From: Clostridium simiarum
GTDB lineage: Bacteria > Bacillota > Clostridia > Clostridiales > Clostridiaceae
Direction of reading: 5' to 3'
Length of the DNA stretch: 64,000 bases
Assembly (NCBI RefSeq): GCF_018919175.1
Contig: NZ_JAHLQL010000002.1
Span: 342,817 to 406,816, forward strand
Shown: piece after piece, positions 47,519 to 57,854 of the stretch
Numbering within the stretch: position 1 is the first letter of the stretch
How the letters are laid out: the number at the start of each line of letters is the position of its first letter
Made by a program: the position numbers and the translations under genes
Notes under the pieces: generated by a model
The model's database searches: none
The model's input: the letters and a program-made list of their open reading frames with translations, nothing else
What the model was told of the DNA's origin: nothing

Positions 47519-47710
47519 TCACCTCCTTTTTTATTATTTTAGCCATTAATTTTCTTCTTATACCGCCAAATTTTTTGATAGGTGTAAATAAATTGATGAA
47601 AAAATATTATAACAAAAAGAAGGATTAACATTACAAAATATGGAATTATAATATAGTACACTGAAGATACTACATGAGACTTATAATTTACTTAAAGAGG
47701 AGAGAAAGGT

Positions 47711-49753
47711 ATGAAGGGTATGGAAATTAATTTTAGTTTAGATAGTCCTCAAAGAAAAGGAGAAAAGATAGAAATAAATGTGGACTCAAAGATAGAAAAT
47801 TTACTATATAAGTTTTTTATAGGAGTAGATGGTGTTTGGAGTACTCTTCAGGATTTTAGTGAATCAAATAAGTATAGCTGGATCCCGGAGAGAGATGGCA
47901 AATACATTATAATGGTTCAAGGTAGATTAAAAAATAGTAAAAAGGCATTTGACTACGTAACTAGAGCAGACTATATAGTAGGTGTAGATGATGAGAGTCT
48001 TATAAAGGATGTATACCTTAATAAAGAAGATTATTCTGTAGGGGATAAGATAAATATATCTGTAGACACGTATAGAATCCCTCTTCTTTTTAAATATTGG
48101 CTTAGAATTAACGATGGATGGGAACTTATGAAGAATTATTGCCTGGAAAATAATCTGAATTTTACAGCAAATACTGGAGGAGTCTATGATATTTTAATAG
48201 AATGCAAGGAAGTGGACTCTAAGAATAATTTTGATGATTTTAAAAGAATTAGTTTTAAAGTGAAAGATATTGATAATATAGAAATTAAGGATTTTAAGTG
48301 TATAAGTCCACAAATTATGGTAGGAGAAGAACTGGTTTTTAAGGTTGACTCTGAAAATGAAAAGGATAGAATGTTACTTTATAAATTTCATAAAATAGAT
48401 TCTAAAGGTAATGTAAGATGTATCCAAGACTTTTCTACTAAAAATTTAATATCCTATGTGGAAAAAGAAAAAGGAGAGTATAAACTTCTTTGTATGGTTA
48501 AAGATATGTATTCTCCAAGGGAATATGATGATAGAGCTTTAATAAATTATGAAGTAGAGCCATATAAAAAGGTTAAGATAAAGGAATTTACTTCAGATCT
48601 TAATTCCCCACAGCTTATAGACACTGAAGTTAATCTGAAGGTTATAGCTGAAGGAGGGAAAAAATTATTATATAGATTTATAATAGAAGGAAACGAGAGT
48701 AAAGATACAGGATACCTGCGTGAAAATAATTTTATATGGAAATGTACTCTAGAGGGTAACTACCTTATAAGGGCAATGGTAAAAGATATAAGTTATGATG
48801 GAGAGTATGAGGAAATAAGAGAAATAGAATACTCTATAAATAAAAAAAGTAGTATACCTGTAATTATAAAGGATATAAAACTAGAAGGTGATAGATACCA
48901 TTTGATAAATGAAACCATAAATATAAAGGTGGAAGCCCAAGGTGGATTAGATTTAAAATATGCTTTTATAGTTTATAAGGAAGAAAAACAAGTGGAACTT
49001 ATAGAGTACGGAGATTGTAATTGGGTGAACTTTACTCCAGAAGAAATTGGAGAATATGAACTTGAAATAAGGGTTAAGGATAAATATTCACAGAAGGAAT
49101 ATGATTGTCATTCAATTTTAACCTTTAATATAAAAGAATATATACCAGGAAATATAGACTATGTATTGTTAAACTCTAAGGAATATTATATGGTAGGAGA
49201 TGATATAAATCTAGAGGTTATATCAGAAAATACAAAAGACATATTAATCAAGTATATACTTAGAGTGGATGAGCATTTAGTTGAGGAAACGGATTTTATA
49301 AAGAGTAAGAAGTATATTTTTACTCCAAGATGTAGTGGGACTTACTCCATAGAGATACAAGGAAAAAATAAGCGTTGCAAAGAGGGGTATGACAGCAAAA
49401 AGCAAATTAAGATAAAAGTTCACGATACATTACCTATTATAAACACAAAACTTACTATAGATAAAACTTATATATATATAAATGAACCTATAACTTTAAC
49501 TGTTCAGAATGAAGGAGGTAGGGATGTATGTTATGAGTTTTATATTATGGAGCAAGGAGAGTGGAGAAGGGTGCAAGCTTATAGCAAGAAAAATTATTAT
49601 GGATTCATTCCATTTATTGAAGGAAGCTATAAGGTTTTAGTACTTACAAAAAGCAGTCATAAAAAGTGTGCTTACGAGGATTATGATATTTTTGAATTTG
49701 AAGCCTATGAAGAGATGAAAACACCTAAATCTATAGTTGACTATGCCTTATAA
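47711..49753 (+). CDS. Seven-repeat Y_Y_Y (triple tyrosine) protein
   Basis: A 680-aa all-beta protein built of seven repeats of about 95 residues (starting near 1, 96, 189, 286, 380, 478 and 573). Each has the pattern I-x-V...L-x-Y-x-F...G-x-Y-x-I-x-x-x-V-K followed by an EYDD/GYDS-like loop, as in Y_Y_Y domains. There is no signal peptide, lipobox, sortase motif or membrane segment, although such repeats usually act outside the cell. Repeats have diverged, so the duplication is old. AGGAGAGAAAGGT precedes ATG. The next gene, 47 bp downstream, is a lytic transglycosylase that also lacks a signal peptide; the pair may be functionally linked. Confidence 0.75.
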   Translation: MKGMEINFSLDSPQRKGEKIEINVDSKIENLLYKFFIGVDGVWSTLQDFSESNKYSWIPERDGKYIIMVQGRLKNSKKAFDYVTRADYIVGVDDESLIKDVYLNKEDYSVGDKINISVDTYRIPLLFKYWLRINDGWELMKNYCLENNLNFTANTGGVYDILIECKEVDSKNNFDDFKRISFKVKDIDNIEIKDFKCISPQIMVGEELVFKVDSENEKDRMLLYKFHKIDSKGNVRCIQDFSTKNLISYVEKEKGEYKLLCMVKDMYSPREYDDRALINYEVEPYKKVKIKEFTSDLNSPQLIDTEVNLKVIAEGGKKLLYRFIIEGNESKDTGYLRENNFIWKCTLEGNYLIRAMVKDISYDGEYEEIREIEYSINKKSSIPVIIKDIKLEGDRYHLINETINIKVEAQGGLDLKYAFIVYKEEKQVELIEYGDCNWVNFTPEEIGEYELEIRVKDKYSQKEYDCHSILTFNIKEYIPGNIDYVLLNSKEYYMVGDDINLEVISENTKDILIKYILRVDEHLVEETDFIKSKKYIFTPRCSGTYSIEIQGKNKRCKEGYDSKKQIKIKVHDTLPIINTKLTIDKTYIYINEPITLTVQNEGGRDVCYEFYIMEQGEWRRVQAYSKKNYYGFIPFIEGSYKVLVLTKSSHKKCAYEDYDIFEFEAYEEMKTPKSIVDYAL

Positions 49754-49800
49754 AGAAATTACAATAGTTATATGGGTAAAAGAATTTAGGTGGTGATATT

Positions 49801-50469
49801 GTGGAAACTAAGGCAGTAGAAAATTTGCTTAAGATGCAGTTAGTAAGTCAAATGATGAAAAGCTCCCTAGGAGAGAACTCTATAGCTTTTCAAATGGTTT
49901 TAGAAAGTATGAGTAAAGCTGTACAAGATAATGGAAATGATAATATGCTTAAGTCTCTTGGACTTGAAGAAGTAGACTTAGATCAATTAGGCTATATGAA
50001 AGGACAGCGTTTAAATACTGTTAACTTTAATGGGGGAGCTATTCCCAGCTACATAGGCAAGGATTTAAGATCAAATAATGCAACCATTGAGGAAGCTATA
50101 AAGGGTGCCTCTAAAAGATATGGTATAGATGAAAAATTAATAAGATCTATAATAAAGCAAGAGTCTGATTTTAATCCTAATACTACATCTTGGGCAGGAG
50201 CTATGGGGCTTATGCAGCTTATGCCTGAAAATGTTAAAGAAGAAGGAGTAACAAATCCCTATGACATAGTAGAAAATGTTTATGCAGGTACAAGACATTT
50301 TAAAAAGTATTTAAATCAGTTTAAGAGTCTAGAAATGGCACTGGCAGCTTATAATTGTGGTCCAGGAACCATGGCTAGAAGAGGTGTGGATAGTATTGAT
50401 AAAATAGATAGGCTTCCTTCGGAAACAAGGCATTATGTTAGGATAGTTATGGATAATTATAGAGGATAA
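49801..50469 (+). CDS. Lytic transglycosylase (SLT domain)
   Basis: A 222-aa protein. The C-terminal SLT domain (about 95-220) has the catalytic Glu121 in IIKQESDFNP, then GAMGLMQLMP and ALAAYNCGPGT. The N-terminal 90 residues are helical with no family match. There is no signal peptide, which is odd for a peptidoglycan-cleaving enzyme; a non-classical export route or a lysis-dependent role is possible. The GTG start is set by AGGTGGTGAT. It is probably co-transcribed with the upstream Y_Y_Y protein and ends at a terminator. Confidence 0.9.
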   Translation: METKAVENLLKMQLVSQMMKSSLGENSIAFQMVLESMSKAVQDNGNDNMLKSLGLEEVDLDQLGYMKGQRLNTVNFNGGAIPSYIGKDLRSNNATIEEAIKGASKRYGIDEKLIRSIIKQESDFNPNTTSWAGAMGLMQLMPENVKEEGVTNPYDIVENVYAGTRHFKKYLNQFKSLEMALAAYNCGPGTMARRGVDSIDKIDRLPSETRHYVRIVMDNYRG

Positions 50470-50473
50470 TTTT

Positions 50474-50508
50474 GAGAGTGAGTATAGTAAATATATTCAC
50501 TCTTTTTA
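50474..50508 (+). terminator. Terminator of the transglycosylase gene
   Basis: GAGTGA and TCACTC arms with an inner TATA/TATA pairing are followed by a T-run. Confidence 0.75.
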
Positions 50509-50619
50509 ATTAAAGGTTAATTAAATTAGAATTTTAAAAGTTTATTTTGAAAAAGTTAAAGATATAAAATATACTAATTATAGCCGTATTAGGCATAAAA
50601 AAAGGAAAGGATATGGAAT

Positions 50620-51345
50620 ATGGAAAGATTAGATAAGATACTTTCAAATTTAGGATATGGTAGTAGAAAAGATATTAAAACTTTAGTTAAGAAAGGATTT
50701 GTAAAGATAGATGGAGAGGTAGTTAAGGATAATTCTCTTCAATTAGATCCTGAAAAGTCTACTATTGAGGTAAATGGCGAAGAGGTTTTTTATAGAAAAT
50801 ACATATATTTAATGATGAATAAACCTAAAGATGTAGTTTCAGCCACTTTCGATAAGTATGATGAAACAGTTATAGATCTTTTAGACACTGATTATGTAGT
50901 TTTTGAACCTTTTCCAGTAGGAAGACTTGATAAGGATACTGTGGGACTTCTTCTTATTACAAATGATGGAGAACTTAATCATAAATTAATATCTCCTAAA
51001 TGGAAGGTAGATAAGGTTTATTATGCAAAGATTGATAAAGAAGTAGATGAAAAAGATGTAGAAAAGTTTAAAAAGGGAATAGTTATAGATGATGGTTATA
51101 GATGTCTTCCTGCAAAATTAAACATAATCTCATCTTCAGAAGAAGGATCAGAGATTGAACTTACTATACAAGAAGGGAAGTTTCATCAAGTAAAAAGGAT
51201 GTTTGAAGCTGTAGATAAGAAAGTTACTTATTTAAGAAGAATTAAATTTGGACCTCTTTCTATAGATGAAGGTTTAGAAGAAGGAGAGTATAGAGAACTT
51301 TCTGAGGAGGAAGTAGATTTATTATATGAAGTTGTAAAAAAATAA
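50620..51345 (+). CDS. rsuA: 16S rRNA pseudouridine synthase, RsuA family
   Basis: A 241-aa pseudouridine synthase, expected to modify U516 of 16S rRNA. An S4 RNA-binding domain (residues 1-60, MERLDKILSNLGYGSRKDI) is followed by the catalytic domain with Asp104 in VGRLDKDTVGLLLITNDG and by the KVYYAK and EGKFHQVKRM segments. Length fits RsuA rather than the longer RluB. AAAGGAAAGG precedes ATG. It is monocistronic. Confidence 0.92.
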   Translation: MERLDKILSNLGYGSRKDIKTLVKKGFVKIDGEVVKDNSLQLDPEKSTIEVNGEEVFYRKYIYLMMNKPKDVVSATFDKYDETVIDLLDTDYVVFEPFPVGRLDKDTVGLLLITNDGELNHKLISPKWKVDKVYYAKIDKEVDEKDVEKFKKGIVIDDGYRCLPAKLNIISSSEEGSEIELTIQEGKFHQVKRMFEAVDKKVTYLRRIKFGPLSIDEGLEEGEYRELSEEEVDLLYEVVKK

Positions 51346-51537
51346 ATATGAAATAATTTATGCGATCTTCATATAAAATGAACGAAAAAAATCATAAAAA
51401 TATGTAAAAACACATAGAAGTTTTACATATTAATTTTATTTATATTCAAAGTTATAAGAAACTAAATAAAATTAATAAAATATGAACTATTTACCTTCAT
51501 ATTAACTTAAATTTTACAACTATATTTTCAAAATCTC
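51346..51537. other. A/T-rich gap after rsuA
   Basis: I see no gene here. The strand is poor in G/C and holds no clear terminator for rsuA. Confidence 0.4.
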
Positions 51538-51566
51538 TTGCAATATTAAGGGGTATTTAATATAAT
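51538..51566 (+). promoter_or_regulatory. Promoter of the candidate C-rich small RNA
   Basis: TTGCAA (51538-51543) and a perfect TATAAT (51561-51566) are 17 bases apart, placing the start near 51573. Confidence 0.75.
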
Positions 51567-51572
51567 AATCAT

Positions 51573-51659
51573 GCAAGGATAAATAAAAAGTAACAAATAG
51601 CCCCCTTTTTATTTATTAAAACACAACCTAGCCCCAAGGGTTGTGTTTTTATTTTTTTG
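51573..51659 (+). ncRNA. Candidate small RNA with two C-rich hairpin loops
   Basis: About 85 nt between a good promoter and a strong terminator, with no ORF. Hairpin 1 is a perfect 12-bp stem, ATAAATAAAAAG (51579-51590) with CTTTTTATTTAT (51605-51616), and its loop ends in TAGCCCC. Hairpin 2, the terminator, pairs AAAACACAACC (51618-51628) with GGTTGTGTTTT (51639-51649); its loop is TAGCCCCAAG and TATTTTTTT follows. Both loops thus display the same UAGCCCC sequence. C-rich loops are typical of small RNAs that bind G-rich ribosome sites. I do not recognise the family. Confidence 0.75.
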
Positions 51660-51718
51660 TTTTTTAAATTATAATATAAATTTGTGGCTTATTCATAATA
51701 TAAATGGTAAAATAGAAT

Positions 51719-51736
51719 ATGATCATATAAGATCAT
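51719..51736 (+). promoter_or_regulatory. Palindrome upstream of the TrpR-like gene
   Basis: ATGATC-ATATAA-GATCAT is a perfect inverted repeat that ends 5 bases before the GGGGAG ribosome site, just after a TAAAAT (51708-51713). It could be an autoregulatory operator. Confidence 0.5.
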
Positions 51737-51753
51737 GATTGGGGAGTGATTAT

Positions 51754-52059
51754 ATGGCAGAATATAAGTCAAAACTTTATAGTGAGGATATGAATTTTTT
51801 ATTTGAAGCTATATTAAGTTTAAAAGATAAAGAAGAATGCTATAGATTTTTTGAAGATGTTTGCACTATAAATGAAATAAAGGCTCTAGAACAAAGGATG
51901 CAAGTTGCAAAAATGCTTAAGCAAAAGAGAACCTATTTAGATATTGCTAGCACCACTGGAGCTAGTACTGCTACCATAAGTAGGGTAAACAGAGCTTTAA
52001 ACTACGGTAGTGATGGATATAAACTTATATTTGAAAGAATAGAGTGGAAAGAAAGATAA
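51754..52059 (+). CDS. YerC/YecD-family TrpR-like DNA-binding protein
   Basis: A 101-aa helical protein of the TrpR-like YerC/YecD family (TIGR02531). The helix-turn-helix reads YLDIASTTGASTATISRVNRAL. The fold matches trp repressor, but the ligand is unknown. I start at ATG 51754, seven bases after GGGGAG; the TTG at 51739 lies before that site. It is monocistronic, and in other Firmicutes this gene is also found upstream of pcrA-ligA. Confidence 0.9.
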   Translation: MAEYKSKLYSEDMNFLFEAILSLKDKEECYRFFEDVCTINEIKALEQRMQVAKMLKQKRTYLDIASTTGASTATISRVNRALNYGSDGYKLIFERIEWKER

Positions 52060-52155
52060 CTCTTTAATATTATAAATTTATAAAAAAGAACATATAGTCT
52101 TATTTATTTTATAGATGTATGTTATAATGAAATGGATAACTGTGGCTTATTCTTG

Positions 52156-52190
52156 AAGTTTATATTTTTGCGATATAAACTTTTTTTATT
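52156..52190 (+). terminator. Terminator or attenuator directly upstream of pcrA
   Basis: AAGTTTATAT and ATATAAACTT form a 10-bp stem with a seven-base loop followed by a T-run. It ends the yerC transcript. A possible pcrA promoter (TATAAT 52123-52128) lies before it, so it may also attenuate pcrA. Confidence 0.75.
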
Positions 52191-52207
52191 TATTAGGAGG
52201 TAATAAT

Positions 52208-54451
52208 ATGGATTTAAAGTCGCTCTTAAATAAAGAACAATACGATGCCGCTACTACAATAGAAGGACCGTTGTTAATACTAGCAGGAGCTGGTTCAGGT
52301 AAAACCAGAGTTTTGACTTACAGAATAGCTCATATGATAGAAGATTTGAACATATACCCATCTCAAGTTTTAGCTATAACTTTTACAAATAAAGCTGGAG
52401 AAGAAATGAGAGAGAGGGTAAGGTCGTTAATTGGTGAAACAGTAGACAGTATGTGGATATCTACCTTCCACTCTAGTTGTGTAAGGATTTTAAGAAGAGA
52501 GATAGATAAATTAGGATATAAAAAGGACTTTACTATATATGATAGCTATGATCAAAAGGCATTGGTTAAACAATGTATGGAAGAACTTAAAATTAGTGAT
52601 AAGGATATAACTGAAAATGAAATAATAGGTAAAATAGGTAAGGCTAAAGACAATCTTACAACAGCTTCTGCCTATAAAAGACAAAATGAAAGCAATTTTA
52701 GAGAGAATAAAATTGCAGATTTATATGAGCTTTATCAGAAAAAATTAAAAAGTAATAATGCTTTGGATTTTGATGATCTAATATTTAAGACCGTAGAGTT
52801 ATTTACAAGTAATCAAGAGGTATTAGAGTTTTATCAAAGAAAGTTTAAATATATAATGATAGATGAATATCAAGATACAAATAAAGCTCAATATGAATTT
52901 GTAAGGCTATTAGCTAAAGGACATAGGAATATATGTGTGGTAGGAGATGATGACCAATGCATATATCAGTGGAGAGGTGCAGATATAAGAAACATATTAG
53001 ACTTCGAGAAGGACTACCCAGAAGCAAAGGTTATAAAGCTTGAAGAAAATTATAGATCTGTAGAAAATATATTGAATGCAGCTAACACTGTAATAAAAAA
53101 TAATAGTGAAAGAAAAAATAAGGTTTTAAGAACCTCTAACTCCCAAGGGGAAAAAATAAAAATATACAGAGCCTATTCAGATATGGATGAAGCTCAATTT
53201 GTATCTAGTGAAATAAAGAGACTTATTAAAAGTGAAGAAAGAAACCATAAGGATTTTGCCATACTCTATAGAACCAATGCTCAATCTCGTATATTTGAAG
53301 ATACTTTTATGAAATCTGATATTCCTTATAGAATAATCGGTGGATTAAAGTTCTATGATAGAAAAGAAATAAAGGACATTATGGCTTATTTAAAATTTAT
53401 AAATAATCCTGATGATGAAATAAGTTTAAGAAGGATTGTAAATGTACCTAAGAGAAACATAGGAGATACTACTTGTTCTAAGCTTCAAGAGTTTGCTATT
53501 TCTATTGAAGATAGCTTGTACAATGTTATGATGGATGCAGAAAGTATACCAGGTTTAACTCAAAGGAATATAAATGCTATACTTAAATTTACTGAGCTTG
53601 TAGATGACCTTATGGTTATGAAAGAACAGATGCCTGTATCACATTTTATAGAATATATTCTAAATCAAAGTGGATATATGAAGGAATTAGAGAAGTCTAA
53701 TAATCCTGAGGATAGGAGTAGAATAGAAAACTTGGAAGAATTAGTTTCGGCAGCAGTAGAATTTGAAAGAACTTCTGAAGAGAAAAGTCTTTCAGCCTTC
53801 TTAGAAAAGACTACACTTGTTTCAGATATAGATAATTTTGATCAAAATGCAGATACCGTAGTACTTATGACAGTACATAGTGCAAAGGGACTTGAATTCC
53901 CAGTAGTATTTATGGTGGGCATGGAAAATGGAATATTCCCAGGAAGTGCTTCTTTAAATGATCCTAGAGAGATGGAAGAGTCTAGAAGACTATGTTATGT
54001 TGGAATAACAAGAGCTAAGGAAAAGTTATATATGACCTCTGCTGAAGTTAGAAGAGTCTTTGGAAGAGCGGTAAGCTATGGGCAGTCTGACTTTGTAGAG
54101 GAGATAAATCCAGAACTTAGAGAGTGTGTTAAAGTAAGAACTTCAAAAGAACCTAAAAGAGGAGGATACTTTAAAAATGAATATAACCCCCACAGTTTAA
54201 GGGCAGATTATAGTGATGAATCATTTTTAAAAGCCTTAGATAAAATGGAAGAGACCATACAGCAAGGATCTGGTGGATTGCTTACAAAAGAAGAAGCAAC
54301 TATGGGAAGAAAAGTAAAACATTCAAGATTTGGTGTAGGCACTATAATTAGTACTTTAGAAGATGGTGGAGACCTTAAAGTCACTATAGCCTTTGATAGT
54401 ATGGGTATTAAACATTTTATGCTTAGCATGACCCCTTTAGAATTATTATAA
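52208..54451 (+). CDS. pcrA: ATP-dependent DNA helicase PcrA (UvrD/Rep family)
   Basis: A 747-aa 3'-5' SF1A helicase for DNA repair and plasmid replication. Helicase motifs are complete: Q-motif LNKEQYDAA, Walker A GAGSGKTR, Ia TFTNKAGEEMRERV, II IMIDEYQDTN, III VGDDDQCIYQWRGA, IV NYRS, V TVHSAKGLEFPVV and VI CYVGITRAKEKLY. The C-terminal 100 residues form the variable Tudor-like end (GRKVKHSRFGVGTI). AGGAGG precedes ATG. ligA follows after 30 bp, a common pcrA-ligA operon. Confidence 0.97.
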   Translation: MDLKSLLNKEQYDAATTIEGPLLILAGAGSGKTRVLTYRIAHMIEDLNIYPSQVLAITFTNKAGEEMRERVRSLIGETVDSMWISTFHSSCVRILRREIDKLGYKKDFTIYDSYDQKALVKQCMEELKISDKDITENEIIGKIGKAKDNLTTASAYKRQNESNFRENKIADLYELYQKKLKSNNALDFDDLIFKTVELFTSNQEVLEFYQRKFKYIMIDEYQDTNKAQYEFVRLLAKGHRNICVVGDDDQCIYQWRGADIRNILDFEKDYPEAKVIKLEENYRSVENILNAANTVIKNNSERKNKVLRTSNSQGEKIKIYRAYSDMDEAQFVSSEIKRLIKSEERNHKDFAILYRTNAQSRIFEDTFMKSDIPYRIIGGLKFYDRKEIKDIMAYLKFINNPDDEISLRRIVNVPKRNIGDTTCSKLQEFAISIEDSLYNVMMDAESIPGLTQRNINAILKFTELVDDLMVMKEQMPVSHFIEYILNQSGYMKELEKSNNPEDRSRIENLEELVSAAVEFERTSEEKSLSAFLEKTTLVSDIDNFDQNADTVVLMTVHSAKGLEFPVVFMVGMENGIFPGSASLNDPREMEESRRLCYVGITRAKEKLYMTSAEVRRVFGRAVSYGQSDFVEEINPELRECVKVRTSKEPKRGGYFKNEYNPHSLRADYSDESFLKALDKMEETIQQGSGGLLTKEEATMGRKVKHSRFGVGTIISTLEDGGDLKVTIAFDSMGIKHFMLSMTPLELL

Positions 54452-54469
54452 TACTTTAAGATATTATAA

Positions 54470-56479
<2,010 letters not shown>

Positions 56480-56507
56480 ACCATTGTTTTTGGGAGGATT
56501 ATAATAT

Positions 56508-56777
56508 ATGAGAAAAACCTTAGATTATCTTTGTTGGGCTTTTGTATCTATAACTATGGTTGTTATTATTCTTACTATAATATCCACCTATCAATATGTT
56601 TATATATCTTATTTCAATAATTACTATATGCTAGAAGTTTCTTTAGCTATAACCATGTTGTTATGGTCTTTAAAATTTTTTATTTGGACTAAACTTCCTA
56701 AAAGAAAAATATATTCTTCTGTATGCTTTATCATAGCTTTAGCTGCTATTTTTTTTAGAATATCAGGAGTTTTTTAA
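56508..56777 (+). CDS. Small membrane protein of unknown function
   Basis: An 89-aa protein with three hydrophobic helices (about 8-30, 41-60 and 68-86) and Arg/Lys at both ends. No family is recognised. It starts 28 bp after ligA with GGGAGG 8 bases before ATG, so it may be the last gene of the pcrA-ligA transcript. Confidence 0.65.
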   Translation: MRKTLDYLCWAFVSITMVVIILTIISTYQYVYISYFNNYYMLEVSLAITMLLWSLKFFIWTKLPKRKIYSSVCFIIALAAIFFRISGVF

Positions 56778-56900
56778 AAGATTATTTTTAATATAAGTTA
56801 TAAAGGAATGAGTTATATTTAAAAACTATAGAAATTAAAGATAATCAGGAAAGAAAAAATAGATTTTATTAAAATTATAAAAGAAATCAGAGGAAATATT

Positions 56901-56945
56901 TATGACAGGTTTTTATAAGGATAAATTTATAAAATACCTGTCATA
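56901..56945. terminator. Hairpin between convergent genes
   Basis: TATGACAGGT and ACCTGTCATA form a 10-bp outer stem with a further TTTATAA/TTTATAAA inner pairing. There is no clear T-run on either strand, so terminator function is likely but not certain. Confidence 0.55.
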
Positions 56946-56962
56946 ATCATAGTGTATACAAT

Positions 56963-57184
56963 CTAGATTTTATCATTATCATTATCTTCTTTAAATACTT
57001 TATCATAAAGGTCTACGTCTTTCTTTGAAGCCATCATGTAGATATTTTGAGTCATTTTTTCTAAAAGATAATTCTTATATTTCAGTTGAGATAAAATTTT
57101 GTTAAGTACTATAAATGAAAGTATACTAACTCCAGAGAGGGTTATCATAGTTATAATACCTATAATTTCTACTGCAAGAAGCAT
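56963..57184 (-). CDS. Small single-pass membrane protein, 73 aa
   Basis: An N-terminal transmembrane helix (about residues 3-27) is followed by a helical segment (LNKILSQLKYKNYLLEKMTQ) likely to form a coiled coil, and an acidic tail with DNDNDK. No family is recognised. ATG 57184 has GGAGG eight bases upstream; a longer TTG start lies within that site. It is divergent from the next gene. Confidence 0.65.
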   Translation of the reverse strand: MLLAVEIIGIITMITLSGVSILSFIVLNKILSQLKYKNYLLEKMTQNIYMMASKKDVDLYDKVFKEDNDNDKI

Positions 57185-57292
57185 ATCTAAAACCTCCAAA
57201 ACTCAATTAAATGTTTTTCACAAATAATTATATCACAATATATGGTATCTAGCACATATAATAATAGTATAGAAATTTTTTTTGGAGTAAAT

Positions 57293-57769
57293 ATGCAATT
57301 ATTATATAACATATATTATAAATTCAATAAAGAAAAAGTGGAGACCTCTAAAAAATATTTGAAACTAATAAAAATAGATAAAGTTTATGATTTAATCATA
57401 AAGAATTGTTGGAAATATTCTGTACAATATGAAATTGTATTTAAAAATCAAGAAGTTTTAGAGATTATGCTTTATGGTAGAAAGAAGAGTACTTTTCTAA
57501 AATTTCATATTACCCCTATAGTTTTTTATGAAGACTATACTCACTTTTTATGGAAAGCTCATAATATGAACTGTAACAAAGCTTATTATATAAACACAGG
57601 TATTTTTGAAAAAAACATACTAACTAATTATAATAAGGATTATTGGTCACGATATGTATCATTAGAAGATGCTAATAAATTTATAGAAAAGCAGATTATG
57701 ATGCATCCAAAACATAAACCTTATTTAAATATAAAATATATAGACTTTTGTAGATATATACCAGAATAA
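57293..57769 (+). CDS. Hypothetical protein, 158 aa
   Basis: A basic, aromatic-rich soluble protein (many Tyr, Lys and Ile) with no signal peptide or membrane helix. Local motifs such as HKPYLNIKYIDFCRY give no family match. I start at ATG 57293, seven bases after TTGGAG; the open frame extends upstream to 57242 without a ribosome site. It is monocistronic, 85 bp before a peptide-binding protein gene. Function unknown. Confidence 0.6.
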   Translation: MQLLYNIYYKFNKEKVETSKKYLKLIKIDKVYDLIIKNCWKYSVQYEIVFKNQEVLEIMLYGRKKSTFLKFHITPIVFYEDYTHFLWKAHNMNCNKAYYINTGIFEKNILTNYNKDYWSRYVSLEDANKFIEKQIMMHPKHKPYLNIKYIDFCRYIPE

Positions 57770-57854
57770 AAATATGATTAAAAATTCATAAACAGGTCAA
57801 TAATCTAAATAATAGATTTAAATGGAGTAAACAAAGGTACAGGAGATAGAGTTT

